The translations under genes and the position numbers were made by a program. From contig NZ_LQIT01000007.1 in NCBI RefSeq assembly GCF_001499965.1, positions 1-64,000 of the forward strand: DNA of 64,000 nucleotides, written 5' to 3'. This DNA is from Mycobacterium sp. GA-2829. GTDB lineage: Bacteria; Actinomycetota; Actinomycetes; Mycobacteriales; Mycobacteriaceae. Of this stretch, positions 45,605 to 53,380 are shown piece by piece. The notes beneath the pieces are model-generated. The model did no database searches. It had not been told where the DNA came from and saw nothing but the letters and a program-made list of their open reading frames with translations. Position 1 is the stretch's first letter. Each line of letters starts with the position of its first letter.

Positions 45605-46797
45605 CTCACCCGCCGGCGCCAACAGCCCCCCAACGTCGATGGCGCCGCCCTGGCATCGGTCTGCGCCTGCTGGGCGCCCAAGCCATTGTGCTGGCAGCCG
45701 GCGCCGCAACCACCGCCGTCGTGGCCGCCATCGTCGGCCCTCCCCTCTTCCGCGAACATCTCCACCGCGCCGGAGTCCCGATGGACTCCCTGGAAGAGGT
45801 CCATGCCGAAGAGGCCTACGGCTACGCGACGGTGATCTCCATCGGTGGCGCCCTCGCTGTGTCCGCAGTGGCCGCACTGGCCGTCAGCTTCTACCTCAGT
45901 CGCCGACTGCAACGCTCCATCACCGAAGTCGCCTCCGCCGCCACCGATGTCGCCGAGGGCAATTACGACATCCGCGTCTCACCGCCACGCCTCGGTGACG
46001 ACTTCGATGCACTAGCGACCGCCTTCAACCAGATGGCCTCCCGGCTCGAAGCCGTCGATTCGACCAGACAACGGCTTTTCGGAGATCTAGCCCACGAGAT
46101 CCGCACACCCGTAGCGGTGCTAGAGGCCTACATCGAGGCACTCGAAGACGGTGTGCGGACTCTGACGCCGCAGACAGCGGCGATGCTGCGCGACCAAACA
46201 CGTCGGCTCGTACGGTTTTCCGATGACGTGGCCGCTCTGGCCAAGGCCGAAGAGAGTTCCGTTTCGATGTCACATGCCCACGTTGACGTCGAGCGCCTGA
46301 CGCGACAATGCGCCGCCGCCGTAGAGGAACGCTACGACAACAAGGGAGTCGCACTCCACATTCGCGTCCAGGGAGACTTACCTCAGCTGTGGGCCGACGA
46401 ACAGCGACTGTCCCAAGTGCTGGGCAATCTCCTCGGAAATGCATTGCGCCACACGCCGTCCGGCGGCTCGGTAGAACTGAGTTGCGTGCGCCAGGGCGAC
46501 CGCCTGAAGATCGCCGTCGCCGACACCGGCGACGGAATCGCCGCGGAACATCTCAGCCGAGTATTCGAACGGTTCTACCGCTCAGATGTCGCGCGCGATC
46601 GCAAGCACGGCGGCGCCGGGTTGGGCCTCGCGATCGCGAAGGCTCTGGTCGAGGCCCACGGCGGCTCGATCACCGTAGCGAGCCCCGGACCCAACTCCGG
46701 CGCGACCTTCACCGTGCACCTGCCGATCACACCACCGAGAAGCCAGGACTCCCCGGCATCGCAGCACAGGAACGCACCCATTCAGGCGAAACGGTGA
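45601..46797 (+). CDS. Sensor histidine kinase
   Basis: A 398-residue sensor with two membrane helices (about 18-45 and 80-105) around a small exported loop of about 35 residues (GPPLFREHLHRAGVPMDSLEEVHAEEAYG) that carries two His and several Met/Glu and could contact metal, then HAMP (about 105-160), dimerisation helix with the H-box FGDLAHEIRTPVAVLEAY (phosphorylated His) and ATPase domain (NLLGNALRHTP, DTGDGI, GGAGLGLAIAKALVEAHGG). GTGA overlap with the response regulator. Cognate pair. Confidence 0.92.
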   Translation: MTHPPAPTAPQRRWRRPGIGLRLLGAQAIVLAAGAATTAVVAAIVGPPLFREHLHRAGVPMDSLEEVHAEEAYGYATVISIGGALAVSAVAALAVSFYLSRRLQRSITEVASAATDVAEGNYDIRVSPPRLGDDFDALATAFNQMASRLEAVDSTRQRLFGDLAHEIRTPVAVLEAYIEALEDGVRTLTPQTAAMLRDQTRRLVRFSDDVAALAKAEESSVSMSHAHVDVERLTRQCAAAVEERYDNKGVALHIRVQGDLPQLWADEQRLSQVLGNLLGNALRHTPSGGSVELSCVRQGDRLKIAVADTGDGIAAEHLSRVFERFYRSDVARDRKHGGAGLGLAIAKALVEAHGGSITVASPGPNSGATFTVHLPITPPRSQDSPASQHRNAPIQAKR

Positions 46798-46801
46798 GTG
46801 G

Positions 46802-47515
46802 CTACTTTTGCAGCATCGCCTGCATCTTGCCGATTTCAGCCTGCTGAGAGGACACGATGTTACGCGCCATCTCGACCGCCGCCGGGAACTGGCCGTTGTC
46901 AATCTCGTGCTGGGCCATCATGATCGCGCCCTTGTGGTGCTCAATCATCTGCGTCAGGAATAGTCGGCTGGCCTCGGTACCCTCCGCGTTCTGAAGCGCC
47001 GCCATATCGGCTTCCGACATCATGCCGTGGCCGCCCCCGCCCATACCGGGCATATCGCCCATGTCGCCACCGCCGGGCATCTGATGACCGGGCATATTGC
47101 CCATGTCGCCACCGCCGGGCATCTGGTGGCCCGGCATGCCGGTGTTGCTGGGCGCGGGTGTATCCGACACTCCCCACTGCTCAAGCCATCTCTGCATCTG
47201 GTCGATCTCGGGACCCTGAGCATTCTTGATCTCCTTGGCAAGCGATGCGACCTCGGGGTCGATGCCTTGCTTGCCAAGCAGCATGTCGCTCATCTCGATC
47301 GCCTGCTGGTGATGCGGAACCATGCCCTGGGCGAACATCGCATCGGCGTCGTTGTGGGTGGCGTCGCTGTCGGCAGGGCCAGGCGACGCGGACGTTGCCG
47401 CCGCTGTGGAGCCGGCGGAGGGCTCCGGTTCGGTTCCGCCGTTCGAACAGGCCCCGACCAGCAGGGTCGACGCCGCCAATACCGCGACGCCAACTCCATA
47501 TCGCTTGTGCTGCAT
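46802..47515 (-). CDS. DUF305-domain lipoprotein
   Basis: A 237-residue exported protein. Lipobox VGAC (Cys at about 23), spacer, then two halves of DUF305: HNDADAMFAQGMVPHHQQAIEMSDMLLGKQGIDPEVASLAKEIKNAQGPEIDQMQRWLEQWG and EGTEASRLFLTQMIEHHKGAIMMAQHEIDNGQFPAAVEMARNIVSSQQAEIGKMQAML, joined by a Gly/Met/His linker with a 14-residue tandem repeat. The paired MxPHH and MxEHH motifs bind copper in related proteins, and Met-rich linkers hold Cu(I). It buffers periplasmic copper. AAGGA lies before the ATG at 47515; convergent with the kinase gene. Confidence 0.9.
   Translation of the reverse strand: MQHKRYGVGVAVLAASTLLVGACSNGGTEPEPSAGSTAAATSASPGPADSDATHNDADAMFAQGMVPHHQQAIEMSDMLLGKQGIDPEVASLAKEIKNAQGPEIDQMQRWLEQWGVSDTPAPSNTGMPGHQMPGGGDMGNMPGHQMPGGGDMGDMPGMGGGGHGMMSEADMAALQNAEGTEASRLFLTQMIEHHKGAIMMAQHEIDNGQFPAAVEMARNIVSSQQAEIGKMQAMLQK
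47047..47130 (-). repeat. Two tandem 42-bp units in the DUF305 gene
   Basis: Two nearly identical in-frame 42-base units encode MPGHQMPGGGDMGN/D, the Met/His/Gly-rich linker. Copy number could vary between strains and with it the copper-binding linker. Confidence 0.7.
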
Positions 47516-47614
47516 GGCACGTCCTTCCTCGCAACTTCGGACCACGCTTCCCCACGGCAAGCGTCTTGCCGCCTCAATCCAGCCTCGAGAACACTCATAT
47601 GGATCCGTCCGGTT

Positions 47615-47635
47615 TTCGATGAAGTTTCGATGAAG
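47615..47635. promoter_or_regulatory. Candidate response-regulator site 2 (direct repeat)
   Basis: CGATGAAG at 47617 and again at 47628, 11 bases apart, inside TTCGATGAAG and TTTCGATGAAG. It lies about 100 bases upstream of the DUF305 start and matches site 1 in front of the response-regulator gene. It implies that DUF305 is in the regulon. Confidence 0.55.
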
Positions 47636-47790
47636 ACGACGCCGGGTCGCGTCGGCCACACCCACGTCCCCATGCCCCAGGACCGGTACATGACGCGCGC
47701 TGCATCCACGCCGAAGTCGCCGGTCTGCTCGTCCGGACGGTCGCTATGAGCGGTGACTCAGCGGTCCTGACCCTGACAAACAGCCTCTGA

Positions 47791-47834
47791 AGTGGGGCGG
47801 GCGGGGCTGGACCCCGCGACCAATGGATTTGAGA
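47791..47834 (-). repeat. Copy of the tRNA(CAT) 3' half, candidate attachment site
   Basis: These 44 bases match the anticodon-loop-to-end part of the tRNA gene at 51746-51819, including the AGT outside the tRNA, with two substitutions and one missing base. Both are in the same orientation. Displaced 3' tRNA ends are the usual trace of integration into a tRNA gene, so this should be the far attachment site of an island whose near end is the intact tRNA. Confidence 0.65.
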
Positions 47835-47870
47835 CCGGCCCATCGTGATGCCGCCGTTCTGTACCCGAAA

Positions 47871-48035
47871 GCTCCTGCAGCGGGATATCTTTCAGCGTTC
47901 GCCGGGTACGGAAGAGCGGCGCTCGATCCGGTCGATTCCGGCTCATTCTGGGCGAATGCACGGCAACTGGGACGGGCTGAACACCGTGGACACGAAGGTA
48001 TGGTGTGCGCACCGGGGCGTGGTAGGTAACGTGGG
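47871..48035 (+). repeat. Repeat shared with 40120-40281 (MazEF 5' region)
   Basis: About 160 bases align with 40120-40281 by shared blocks (CGGCAACTGGGACGGGCT, GTCGATTCCG-like, ATGGTG, TAACGTG). Copy 1 has an in-frame stop where copy 2 is open, and substitutions are spread evenly, so it is more likely a promoter/leader than a gene. It ends right before the antitoxin start at 48039. Confidence 0.6.
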
Positions 48036-48038
48036 GGC

Positions 48039-48230
48039 GTGGCTCACGCCCGTAATCGCCTACGCCGACGGCGCGAGTCGCTGCGCCGACAAGGCCTGCG
48101 GCCAGTTCAGATCGTGGTTCCCGACGTCGATGCACTTGAATTTGGCCGGGAGGCGCATCGACAGTCGGCGTTGGTCGCCGCCGGCGAGCACGAGGCCGAC
48201 GACCAAGCCTTCGTCGACGCGGTGTCCGTC
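48039..48230 (+). pseudogene. MazE-type (DUF3018) antitoxin, truncated
   Basis: GTG start followed by AHARNRLRRRRESLRRQGLR, PVQIVVPDVDALEFGREAHR and QSALVAAGEHEADDQAFVDAV, the DUF3018 antitoxin that binds DNA and the MazF toxin. The C-terminal end and the toxin's start codon have been deleted, so the frame runs on into out-of-frame toxin sequence. The binding part is nearly complete and could still be made. Confidence 0.65.
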
Positions 48231-48234
48231 TGCC

Positions 48235-48477
48235 CGCGGAGTCCATACCGGCAAGCCCCGTCCAGTCCTCGTCATCCAGGATGACCGATTCGACGCGACC
48301 GCCTCGGTTACAGTCGTCCCGTTCACGACCAGCGAGGTCGACGCACCTCTCCTGAGAATCCCGATCGAGCCCACGTCGTCGACTGCCCTGACGAGTGCCA
48401 GCTCGCTGATGATTGGCAAGGTGACGACCGTTCCGTGGCGATCGGGGCCACCCCACCCTCTTCGACCCGATCCGTAG
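48235..48477 (+). pseudogene. MazF/PemK-type toxin, broken at both ends
   Basis: RGVHTGKPRPVLVIQDDRFD, ATASVTVVPFTTSEVDAPLL, then RIPIEPTSSTALTSASSLMIGKVTTVPW: the core of a MazF-like endoribonuclease (GKPRPVLV.QDD and the LMIDK.TTV..R region). The N-terminal strand is missing because of the deletion at the antitoxin junction, and the end diverges into SGPPHPLRPDP, without the conserved C-terminal helix. It should be inactive. It belongs with the antitoxin relic. Confidence 0.65.
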
Positions 48478-48495
48478 ACCCCAGCGGCCACGTCG

Positions 48496-49059
48496 TCAGC
48501 CTCCGAGGTCGGACGGCCTCGGCAGGTTGGTAGTCCAGCGCGAAGCCAGGGCGTCGATGATGGCTCGCTGCTGGGCTTCGTCGTGGTCGTGCATGAGAAG
48601 TCCTTCCACCGTGAAGACGCCGATCATGACTTCGGCGTCGGGCGCGGGGACTCCGGCGGCCTGAAGTTCGAACTGAAGCAGGCTGCCGGTGATCGTATGG
48701 AAGTTCTGATGCCATTCTGCGATCGCTGCGGAGTGCTCGACGCGGGCATGCACGGTTGTCACGAGGCGGCTCATCTCAGTGAGTTTGCCGACGACCCATT
48801 GCAACCTTTCTGCAATCGGTTGGCTTGCAATCTCTTCATACTGCGGCCACACGTCGGCCATGACAGCCTCGAGCACCGCGATCAACACTTCGTCTTTGTC
48901 TGGGAAGTACCAGTAGATCGTGTTCGGTGCCACTCCGGCTTCTTTGGCCAGGCGACTCATCGGGGTGGCGTCATAGCCCGCGTCGACGAACAGTCGCCGG
49001 GCCACCGCAACGATCTCCGCGCGCTTTTCGGCGGCGGCCTGCGGGCGCTTTGGCGCCAT
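48496..49059 (-). CDS. TetR-family transcriptional regulator
   Basis: A 187-residue regulator with a TetR HTH (about 10-58: RAEIVAVARRLFVDAGYDATPMSRLAKEAGVAPNTIYWYFPDKDEVLIAVLEAV) and a ligand-binding C-terminal domain. The ATG at 49059 has GAGGAGG before it. It is divergent from the hydrolase/monooxygenase pair at 49165-51605, with two identical-form operators between, so it most likely represses that pair until a ketone- or ester-type inducer binds. Confidence 0.88.
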   Translation of the reverse strand: MAPKRPQAAAEKRAEIVAVARRLFVDAGYDATPMSRLAKEAGVAPNTIYWYFPDKDEVLIAVLEAVMADVWPQYEEIASQPIAERLQWVVGKLTEMSRLVTTVHARVEHSAAIAEWHQNFHTITGSLLQFELQAAGVPAPDAEVMIGVFTVEGLLMHDHDEAQQRAIIDALASRWTTNLPRPSDLGG

Positions 49060-49094
49060 CACGTCCTCCTCGATGCCGTCCACGTCACACCATG

Positions 49095-49141
49095 TTGAAT
49101 AGCGTTCAATACGCTGTTACGTTTTGTTGAACAGCATTCAA
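49095..49141. promoter_or_regulatory. Two TTGAA-N5-TTCAA operators
   Basis: TTGAATAGCGTTCAA (49095-49109) and TTGAACAGCATTCAA (49127-49141) are the same palindrome, 32 bases centre to centre (three DNA turns). They sit between the TetR start and the hydrolase start and are strong candidates for cooperative TetR sites. Confidence 0.6.
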
Positions 49142-49164
49142 GATACCTCCTGGAGGCCGCGACC

Positions 49165-50100
49165 ATGGTTCAGCCGCTCGGCTACGCCCGACACGACGTC
49201 ACCTTCATGTCCGAGGGCACACTTTGCGCGGCGTGGCTCTATCGGCCCGACGGCGTCGACAACCCGCCGATCGTGATACTTGCCCACGGGTTCGCCGCCT
49301 TCCGCGAACTGCGCCTGGACGCCTACGCCGCACGATTCGCCCAGGCCGGCTACGCCGCCCTGGTGTTCGACTACCGGCACTGGGGTGCGAGCGACGGACA
49401 ACCCCGCCGCATCCTTGACATCGCCAAACAGCAGGCAGACTGGCGGGCCGCCGTCGCCTACGCCCGTAGCCTGGACAACGTCGACACCAGCCGGCTGGTG
49501 GGATGGGGTTCCTCCTTCGGCGGTGGCCACGTTCTCACATTGGCCGCGCGCGACCACCAATTCGCCGCCGCCATCGTCCAGGTCCCTCACGTCAGCGGAC
49601 CCGCCTCAGCCTTCTCTCAATCCCCCAAACTGGTGGCACGCCTCATCGTCGCAGGAGTGCGCGATCAGGTCGGCGCATGGCTCGGGCGGGCGCCGCACCG
49701 AGTGACATCCATCGGCAGGCCCGGTGACTTCGCCATGATGACCTCACCCGGCGCGTACGAGCTCGTCGAGGAAATGGCCGGGGGCGAAGCGGCCGAACAC
49801 ATGCGCGAGCAACTCGAGGCCGAGAACGACGTCGCCGCCCGCATCGCCCTGCGCGTCCCGCTGTATTCACCGGGACGGCACGCCGCCAAGATCACCACAC
49901 CGACGTTGGTGCAACTCGCGACGAAAGACGACGTCACGCCCTATGCGAAGGCCCGGAAGATCGTGGCCCGCATCCCGAACGGAGAGGTGCGGTCCTACGA
50001 CATCACCCACTTCGAGCCGTACCTGGACCCACACTTCGAGCAAATCGTGACCGATCAGATCGACTTCCTGAACCGTCACGTCGGCGCTGGCACCCGATGA
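49165..50100 (+). CDS. Alpha/beta hydrolase
   Basis: A 311-residue alpha/beta hydrolase with oxyanion-hole segment VILAHGFAAFRE, nucleophile elbow GWGSSFGG (Ser of G-x-S-x-G), Asp in LATKDDVTPYAKA and catalytic His in THFEPYL. The start (HDVTFMSEGTLCAAWLYRPDG) matches the dienelactone hydrolase/BAAT-like class. It would cleave an ester. The next gene encodes a Baeyer-Villiger-type monooxygenase that makes esters from ketones and overlaps it by 4 bases (ATGA), so the pair forms a ketone-degradation unit. Confidence 0.86.
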   Translation: MVQPLGYARHDVTFMSEGTLCAAWLYRPDGVDNPPIVILAHGFAAFRELRLDAYAARFAQAGYAALVFDYRHWGASDGQPRRILDIAKQQADWRAAVAYARSLDNVDTSRLVGWGSSFGGGHVLTLAARDHQFAAAIVQVPHVSGPASAFSQSPKLVARLIVAGVRDQVGAWLGRAPHRVTSIGRPGDFAMMTSPGAYELVEEMAGGEAAEHMREQLEAENDVAARIALRVPLYSPGRHAAKITTPTLVQLATKDDVTPYAKARKIVARIPNGEVRSYDITHFEPYLDPHFEQIVTDQIDFLNRHVGAGTR

Positions 50101-51605
50101 GCGCACCGTCGTCAACGACTCCAACTCTGCCGGCGTCGGTGCACACGCTGGTCGTGGGTGCGGGGTTCGCCGGGCTGGCCGCCGCCGCAGCGGTGCTGCG
50201 CGACGACCCCCGAGCCGACCTCCTCATCATCGAGCGGGCAGCCGAGGTCGGCGGAACCTGGCGCGACAACACCTATCCCGGTTGCGCGTGTGACGTCCCG
50301 ACCTCGCTGTATTCGTTCTCCTTCGCCCCCAGCGCGAAGTGGAGTCACACCTTCGCACGCCAGCCCGAGATCTACCGCTACCTGACCTCGGTTGCCGACC
50401 GGACGGGGCTGCGCCGCCACCTGGTCACCGGATGCGAGCTGCTCGGCGCGGCGTGGGACGGGGACGAGCAGCGTTGGCGGGTTCAAACCTCACTCGGCAT
50501 GGTGACCGCCACGGTCCTCGTCGCCGCGACCGGGGCGCTCTCCACACCGAAGCTGCCCGACGTGCCGGGACTCGACCGCTTCGGCGGCACGGTGTTTCAC
50601 TCCGCCACCTGGAATCACGACCACGACCTGAGCGGCGAGCGGGTCGCCGTCATCGGCACCGGGGCCTCGGCGGTGCAGTTCGTGCCCGAGATCGCTGACC
50701 GCACCGCTCACCTGACGGTGTTTCAACGGACCCCGGCGTGGGTGCTGCCCCGGCTCGACCGCACCCTCGGCCGCCTCGAGAAGGCGCTGTACCACCGGAT
50801 TCCGCTGTTGCAGAAGCTGGTCCGCGGGATGGTCTACATCTACCGGGAGGGCTACCTCGCGGTGCTCGCGCACCTGACCTGGCTTCTACCGCTGCTCGAA
50901 ATCATCGCCAAGACACATCTGCGCCGCCAAGTGCCCGACCCTGCCCTGCGCAGGGCGTTGACGCCCGACTTTCGCATCGGATGCAAACGAATCCTGCTGA
51001 CCAACGACTGGTTGCCCACCCTGGCCCGCGAGGATGTCGAAGTCGTGACCACCGCCTTGACCGAGGTCACGGAGACCGGCGTCCGCGACGGCACAGGCAG
51101 GCTGCACGACGTCGACTCGATCATCTTCGCCACCGGCTTCACCCCCACCGAGCCGCCGGTTGCTCACCAGCTGACCGGCGTCACAGGCACCACGCTGGCC
51201 GCGCACTGGGCGGGGAGCCCGAGTGCGCACCTGGGCATCACGGTGCCGAGTTTTCCCAACCTGTTCTTGATGTACGGGCCGAACACCAACCTCGGGCACA
51301 GCTCCATCGTGTACATGCTCGAATCCCAGGCCGCCTACCTCGCCGCGGCCCTGCGCCTCATGCGCGCCGAAGGCTTCGGCTCCGTCGATGTTCGCCCGGA
51401 CGCCGAGCGGACGTACAACGAATGGATCAACGACGCGCTGACCAAAACCGTCTGGAACTCCGGTGGATGCTCCAGCTGGTATTTGGACGCCCGGGGCCGC
51501 AACTCGGTCATGTGGCCGACGTTCACCTTCCGGTTCCGCGCCCGCACGAAGAGCTTCGACGTAATCAACTACGACACCTTCAGAACGCGGCAGACCACAA
51601 CCTAA
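50097..51605 (+). CDS. Baeyer-Villiger-type flavin monooxygenase
   Basis: A 502-residue flavoprotein. FAD motif GAGFAGLA at 21-28, EVGGTWRDNTYPGCACDVP, the Baeyer-Villiger fingerprint F-x-G-xxx-H-xxx-W at 162-172 (FGGTVFHSATW) and NADPH motif GTGASAVQ at 187-194. It would insert oxygen into ketones to give esters, at the expense of NADPH; the paired hydrolase would then split the ester. ATGA overlap with that hydrolase. Both are behind the TTGAA operators, under the divergent TetR. Confidence 0.92.
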   Translation: MSAPSSTTPTLPASVHTLVVGAGFAGLAAAAAVLRDDPRADLLIIERAAEVGGTWRDNTYPGCACDVPTSLYSFSFAPSAKWSHTFARQPEIYRYLTSVADRTGLRRHLVTGCELLGAAWDGDEQRWRVQTSLGMVTATVLVAATGALSTPKLPDVPGLDRFGGTVFHSATWNHDHDLSGERVAVIGTGASAVQFVPEIADRTAHLTVFQRTPAWVLPRLDRTLGRLEKALYHRIPLLQKLVRGMVYIYREGYLAVLAHLTWLLPLLEIIAKTHLRRQVPDPALRRALTPDFRIGCKRILLTNDWLPTLAREDVEVVTTALTEVTETGVRDGTGRLHDVDSIIFATGFTPTEPPVAHQLTGVTGTTLAAHWAGSPSAHLGITVPSFPNLFLMYGPNTNLGHSSIVYMLESQAAYLAAALRLMRAEGFGSVDVRPDAERTYNEWINDALTKTVWNSGGCSSWYLDARGRNSVMWPTFTFRFRARTKSFDVINYDTFRTRQTTT

Positions 51606-51745
51606 CGACGGACGCCCATCGCACTTCTCGCGAACGCCGCAGCTCTAACACCGCAGCCTCGACCTCGGCGGGCATCTGATGGGGACACCACTGGCGGCCC
51701 GAAGACGACATGTCAGCCATCAGCCGACCTGATACAAGAAATGAG

Positions 51746-51819
51746 TGGGGCGGGCGGGGCTCGAACCCGCGACCAATGGATTATGAGTCCACGGCTCTAA
51801 CCGACTGAGCTACCGCCCC
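51746..51819 (-). tRNA. tRNA with CAT anticodon (Met or Ile2)
   Basis: A complete 74-base cloverleaf on the minus strand: acceptor GGGGCGG/CCGCCCC, D arm GCTC/GAGC, anticodon stem GTGGA/TCCAT around CTCATAA (anticodon CAT), T arm GCGGG/CCCGC. The CCA end is not encoded. CAT serves methionine or, after lysidine modification, isoleucine AUA; the elongator-Met reading is more likely in this context but not proven. Its 3' half is duplicated at 47791. Confidence 0.93.
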
Positions 51820-51838
51820 CGGCGCGACGAACGCGGCC

Positions 51839-52528
51839 CTATCGTCGCATGCGCACCCACGGCAGCGTCATCAGCACCCACGCGATCACGATCAGCGCCG
51901 TCGCCGAGAAGATGTACACCGGCCACGGGCCCAGCACGTCGAGCAGGCTCGCGGTCACCGGTTTGCCGTTGAGGAACCCGTAGTTGGTGTCCGCGATCCG
52001 GTTGAACACGAACGTGACCGCCGCCCACACCGCTGTCACCGCCACCACGAGCCGCAGGCTGCGCCACCCCGGCCGCATGCCCCGTCCCCACGTCAGATAG
52101 ATCGCCGCCCACACCACCAGCAGGTGGATCGCCCAGAAGGCCAGAAACGAGTAGTGCGGGAAGTCGGGGCCGACCAGCACCGGCGAGATCAACGCCTGCG
52201 CGCTGAGCACCAGACCCCAGTAATAGGTCAGCGCGTACGCCCAGTGCCGCTGCGACCACAGCGCGCACGCCGCGGCCACCGTCGCGAGGTCGGTCAACCG
52301 CAGCGGCACCGACCGCTCCACCGTCGGCGGCACCAGCGTGTAGATCAGCACCGCGAGATAAATCAACCCCGTCGCGGCGCCGACCACCCGCCCGAACCGT
52401 CGTGCCTGCGCGTCAGTCTGCCTGCGCCCCAACCACACTGCCCCGACCGCACCCACCACGAACAGCGCAATGGCAGCCCAGTACGACGAACCGTAGGGCT
52501 CGAACTGCCGTTGCGCGAGGCCGGTCAC
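51839..52528 (-). CDS. TIGR02206-family integral membrane protein
   Basis: A 229-residue membrane protein with about six helices and the family's late motif NRIADTNYGFLNGKPVTASLLDVLGPWPVYI (N..NY.FL..P...S.LD.LGPWP). Function unknown. The GTG at 52528 overlaps the preceding CDS stop by 4 bases (GTGA), so it is coupled to the AhpD-like gene. Confidence 0.82.
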   Translation of the reverse strand: MTGLAQRQFEPYGSSYWAAIALFVVGAVGAVWLGRRQTDAQARRFGRVVGAATGLIYLAVLIYTLVPPTVERSVPLRLTDLATVAAACALWSQRHWAYALTYYWGLVLSAQALISPVLVGPDFPHYSFLAFWAIHLLVVWAAIYLTWGRGMRPGWRSLRLVVAVTAVWAAVTFVFNRIADTNYGFLNGKPVTASLLDVLGPWPVYIFSATALIVIAWVLMTLPWVRMRR

Positions 52529-53373
52529 GCCATCTCGGCGAACACCGTCCGCCCGTCGTCGTCGACCGTGTACCGCTCGGTGCCCGACGCCACCCGCGGG
52601 GCGTCGGCGCCGAGCGCGACGGCGATCTTGTTGGTGGCGTTGCGCATGACGTCCAGGGTCAGTTCGACGGCCTCCTCCTCGGAGAACGTCTTGCGCACCG
52701 CACGGGCCACCTCCGGTGGGATCGCCGCGGGCGTCCACACCAACGCGTCGACGTACCGCAGCGCGGCCTTGTGTTCATCGCTCAACTGCTCGGAGTGCTC
52801 GAAGTCCTCGATCTCGGCGTAGAGCGCCTCGGACCCGCCGGCCCCCAGCGCGTGCTCCTCGCGCAGCGATTTGCACAGCCGGCAGTTGTGCGCGATCGCC
52901 CCCCGCAACCGCACCACCTCGGTGGTCAGCGGATCGAGCGCATGCAACCGCGCGACGGCGGGCACGAACTCACCGAGCAGCGCCTGTGACGGGTCGGTGT
53001 CGTGGTCCCACTCGGTCACGGCACTCGCGGGATGCCCGAGGTCGAGCGCCTCGAACCCGGCCCGCACCCGCGGCACGAAATCCGCAATGAACACCGCCGA
53101 GGTGACCCGGAAGGCCCTGTCGCCCAATGCGTTCAGGAACCGCTGGCGCTGGTTCTCGCCCACCGCGGTCACGTCAGTGGCGAACTGCTCGGCGAACGCC
53201 GCCACCACCGGCTCTTCCTCGGGGTACTCGTCGAAGAGGTCGGCCTCGATGGGCAACGGCGGCAACCGCAGCGCCCGCCCGCACGTCAACCGGATGACCT
53301 CGTCGAGGCGTTGGTCCCCCGACGACATCGCCACCAGCGCGGACAGCTGACCCAGCACCGACGTCACGGTCAC
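52525..53373 (-). CDS. AhpD/carboxymuconolactone decarboxylase-like protein
   Basis: A 282-residue helical protein. The second half contains the AhpD-like core: EVVRLRGAIAHNCRLCKSLREEHAL with CxxC (CRLC) flanked by a His, then ALRYVDALVW and EAVELTLDVMRNATNKIAVALGADAPR. AhpD-type CxxC proteins relay thiol electrons to peroxidases. The N-terminal half (LRLPPLPIEADLFDEYPEEEP) is of unknown role. Several GTG starts are possible near 53367-53373. Coupled to the membrane protein gene. Confidence 0.75.
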   Translation of the reverse strand: MTVTSVLGQLSALVAMSSGDQRLDEVIRLTCGRALRLPPLPIEADLFDEYPEEEPVVAAFAEQFATDVTAVGENQRQRFLNALGDRAFRVTSAVFIADFVPRVRAGFEALDLGHPASAVTEWDHDTDPSQALLGEFVPAVARLHALDPLTTEVVRLRGAIAHNCRLCKSLREEHALGAGGSEALYAEIEDFEHSEQLSDEHKAALRYVDALVWTPAAIPPEVARAVRKTFSEEEAVELTLDVMRNATNKIAVALGADAPRVASGTERYTVDDDGRTVFAEMA

Positions 53374-53380
53374 CTGTCGA

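Larger units (their letters stand above)
47791..51819. mobile_element. Putative tRNA-integrated island remnant
   Basis: The interval between the tRNA 3'-half copy and the intact tRNA. It carries a MazEF relic, a TetR regulator, an alpha/beta hydrolase and a Baeyer-Villiger-type monooxygenase. No integrase is left, so the element is immobile or was moved by an element elsewhere. Boundaries are inferred from the repeat alone. Confidence 0.5.

Noticed and set aside
47791..47834. A second functional tRNA
   Set aside because: Only the 3' half is present; the 5' acceptor strand and D arm are missing, and there are mismatches in the T arm.
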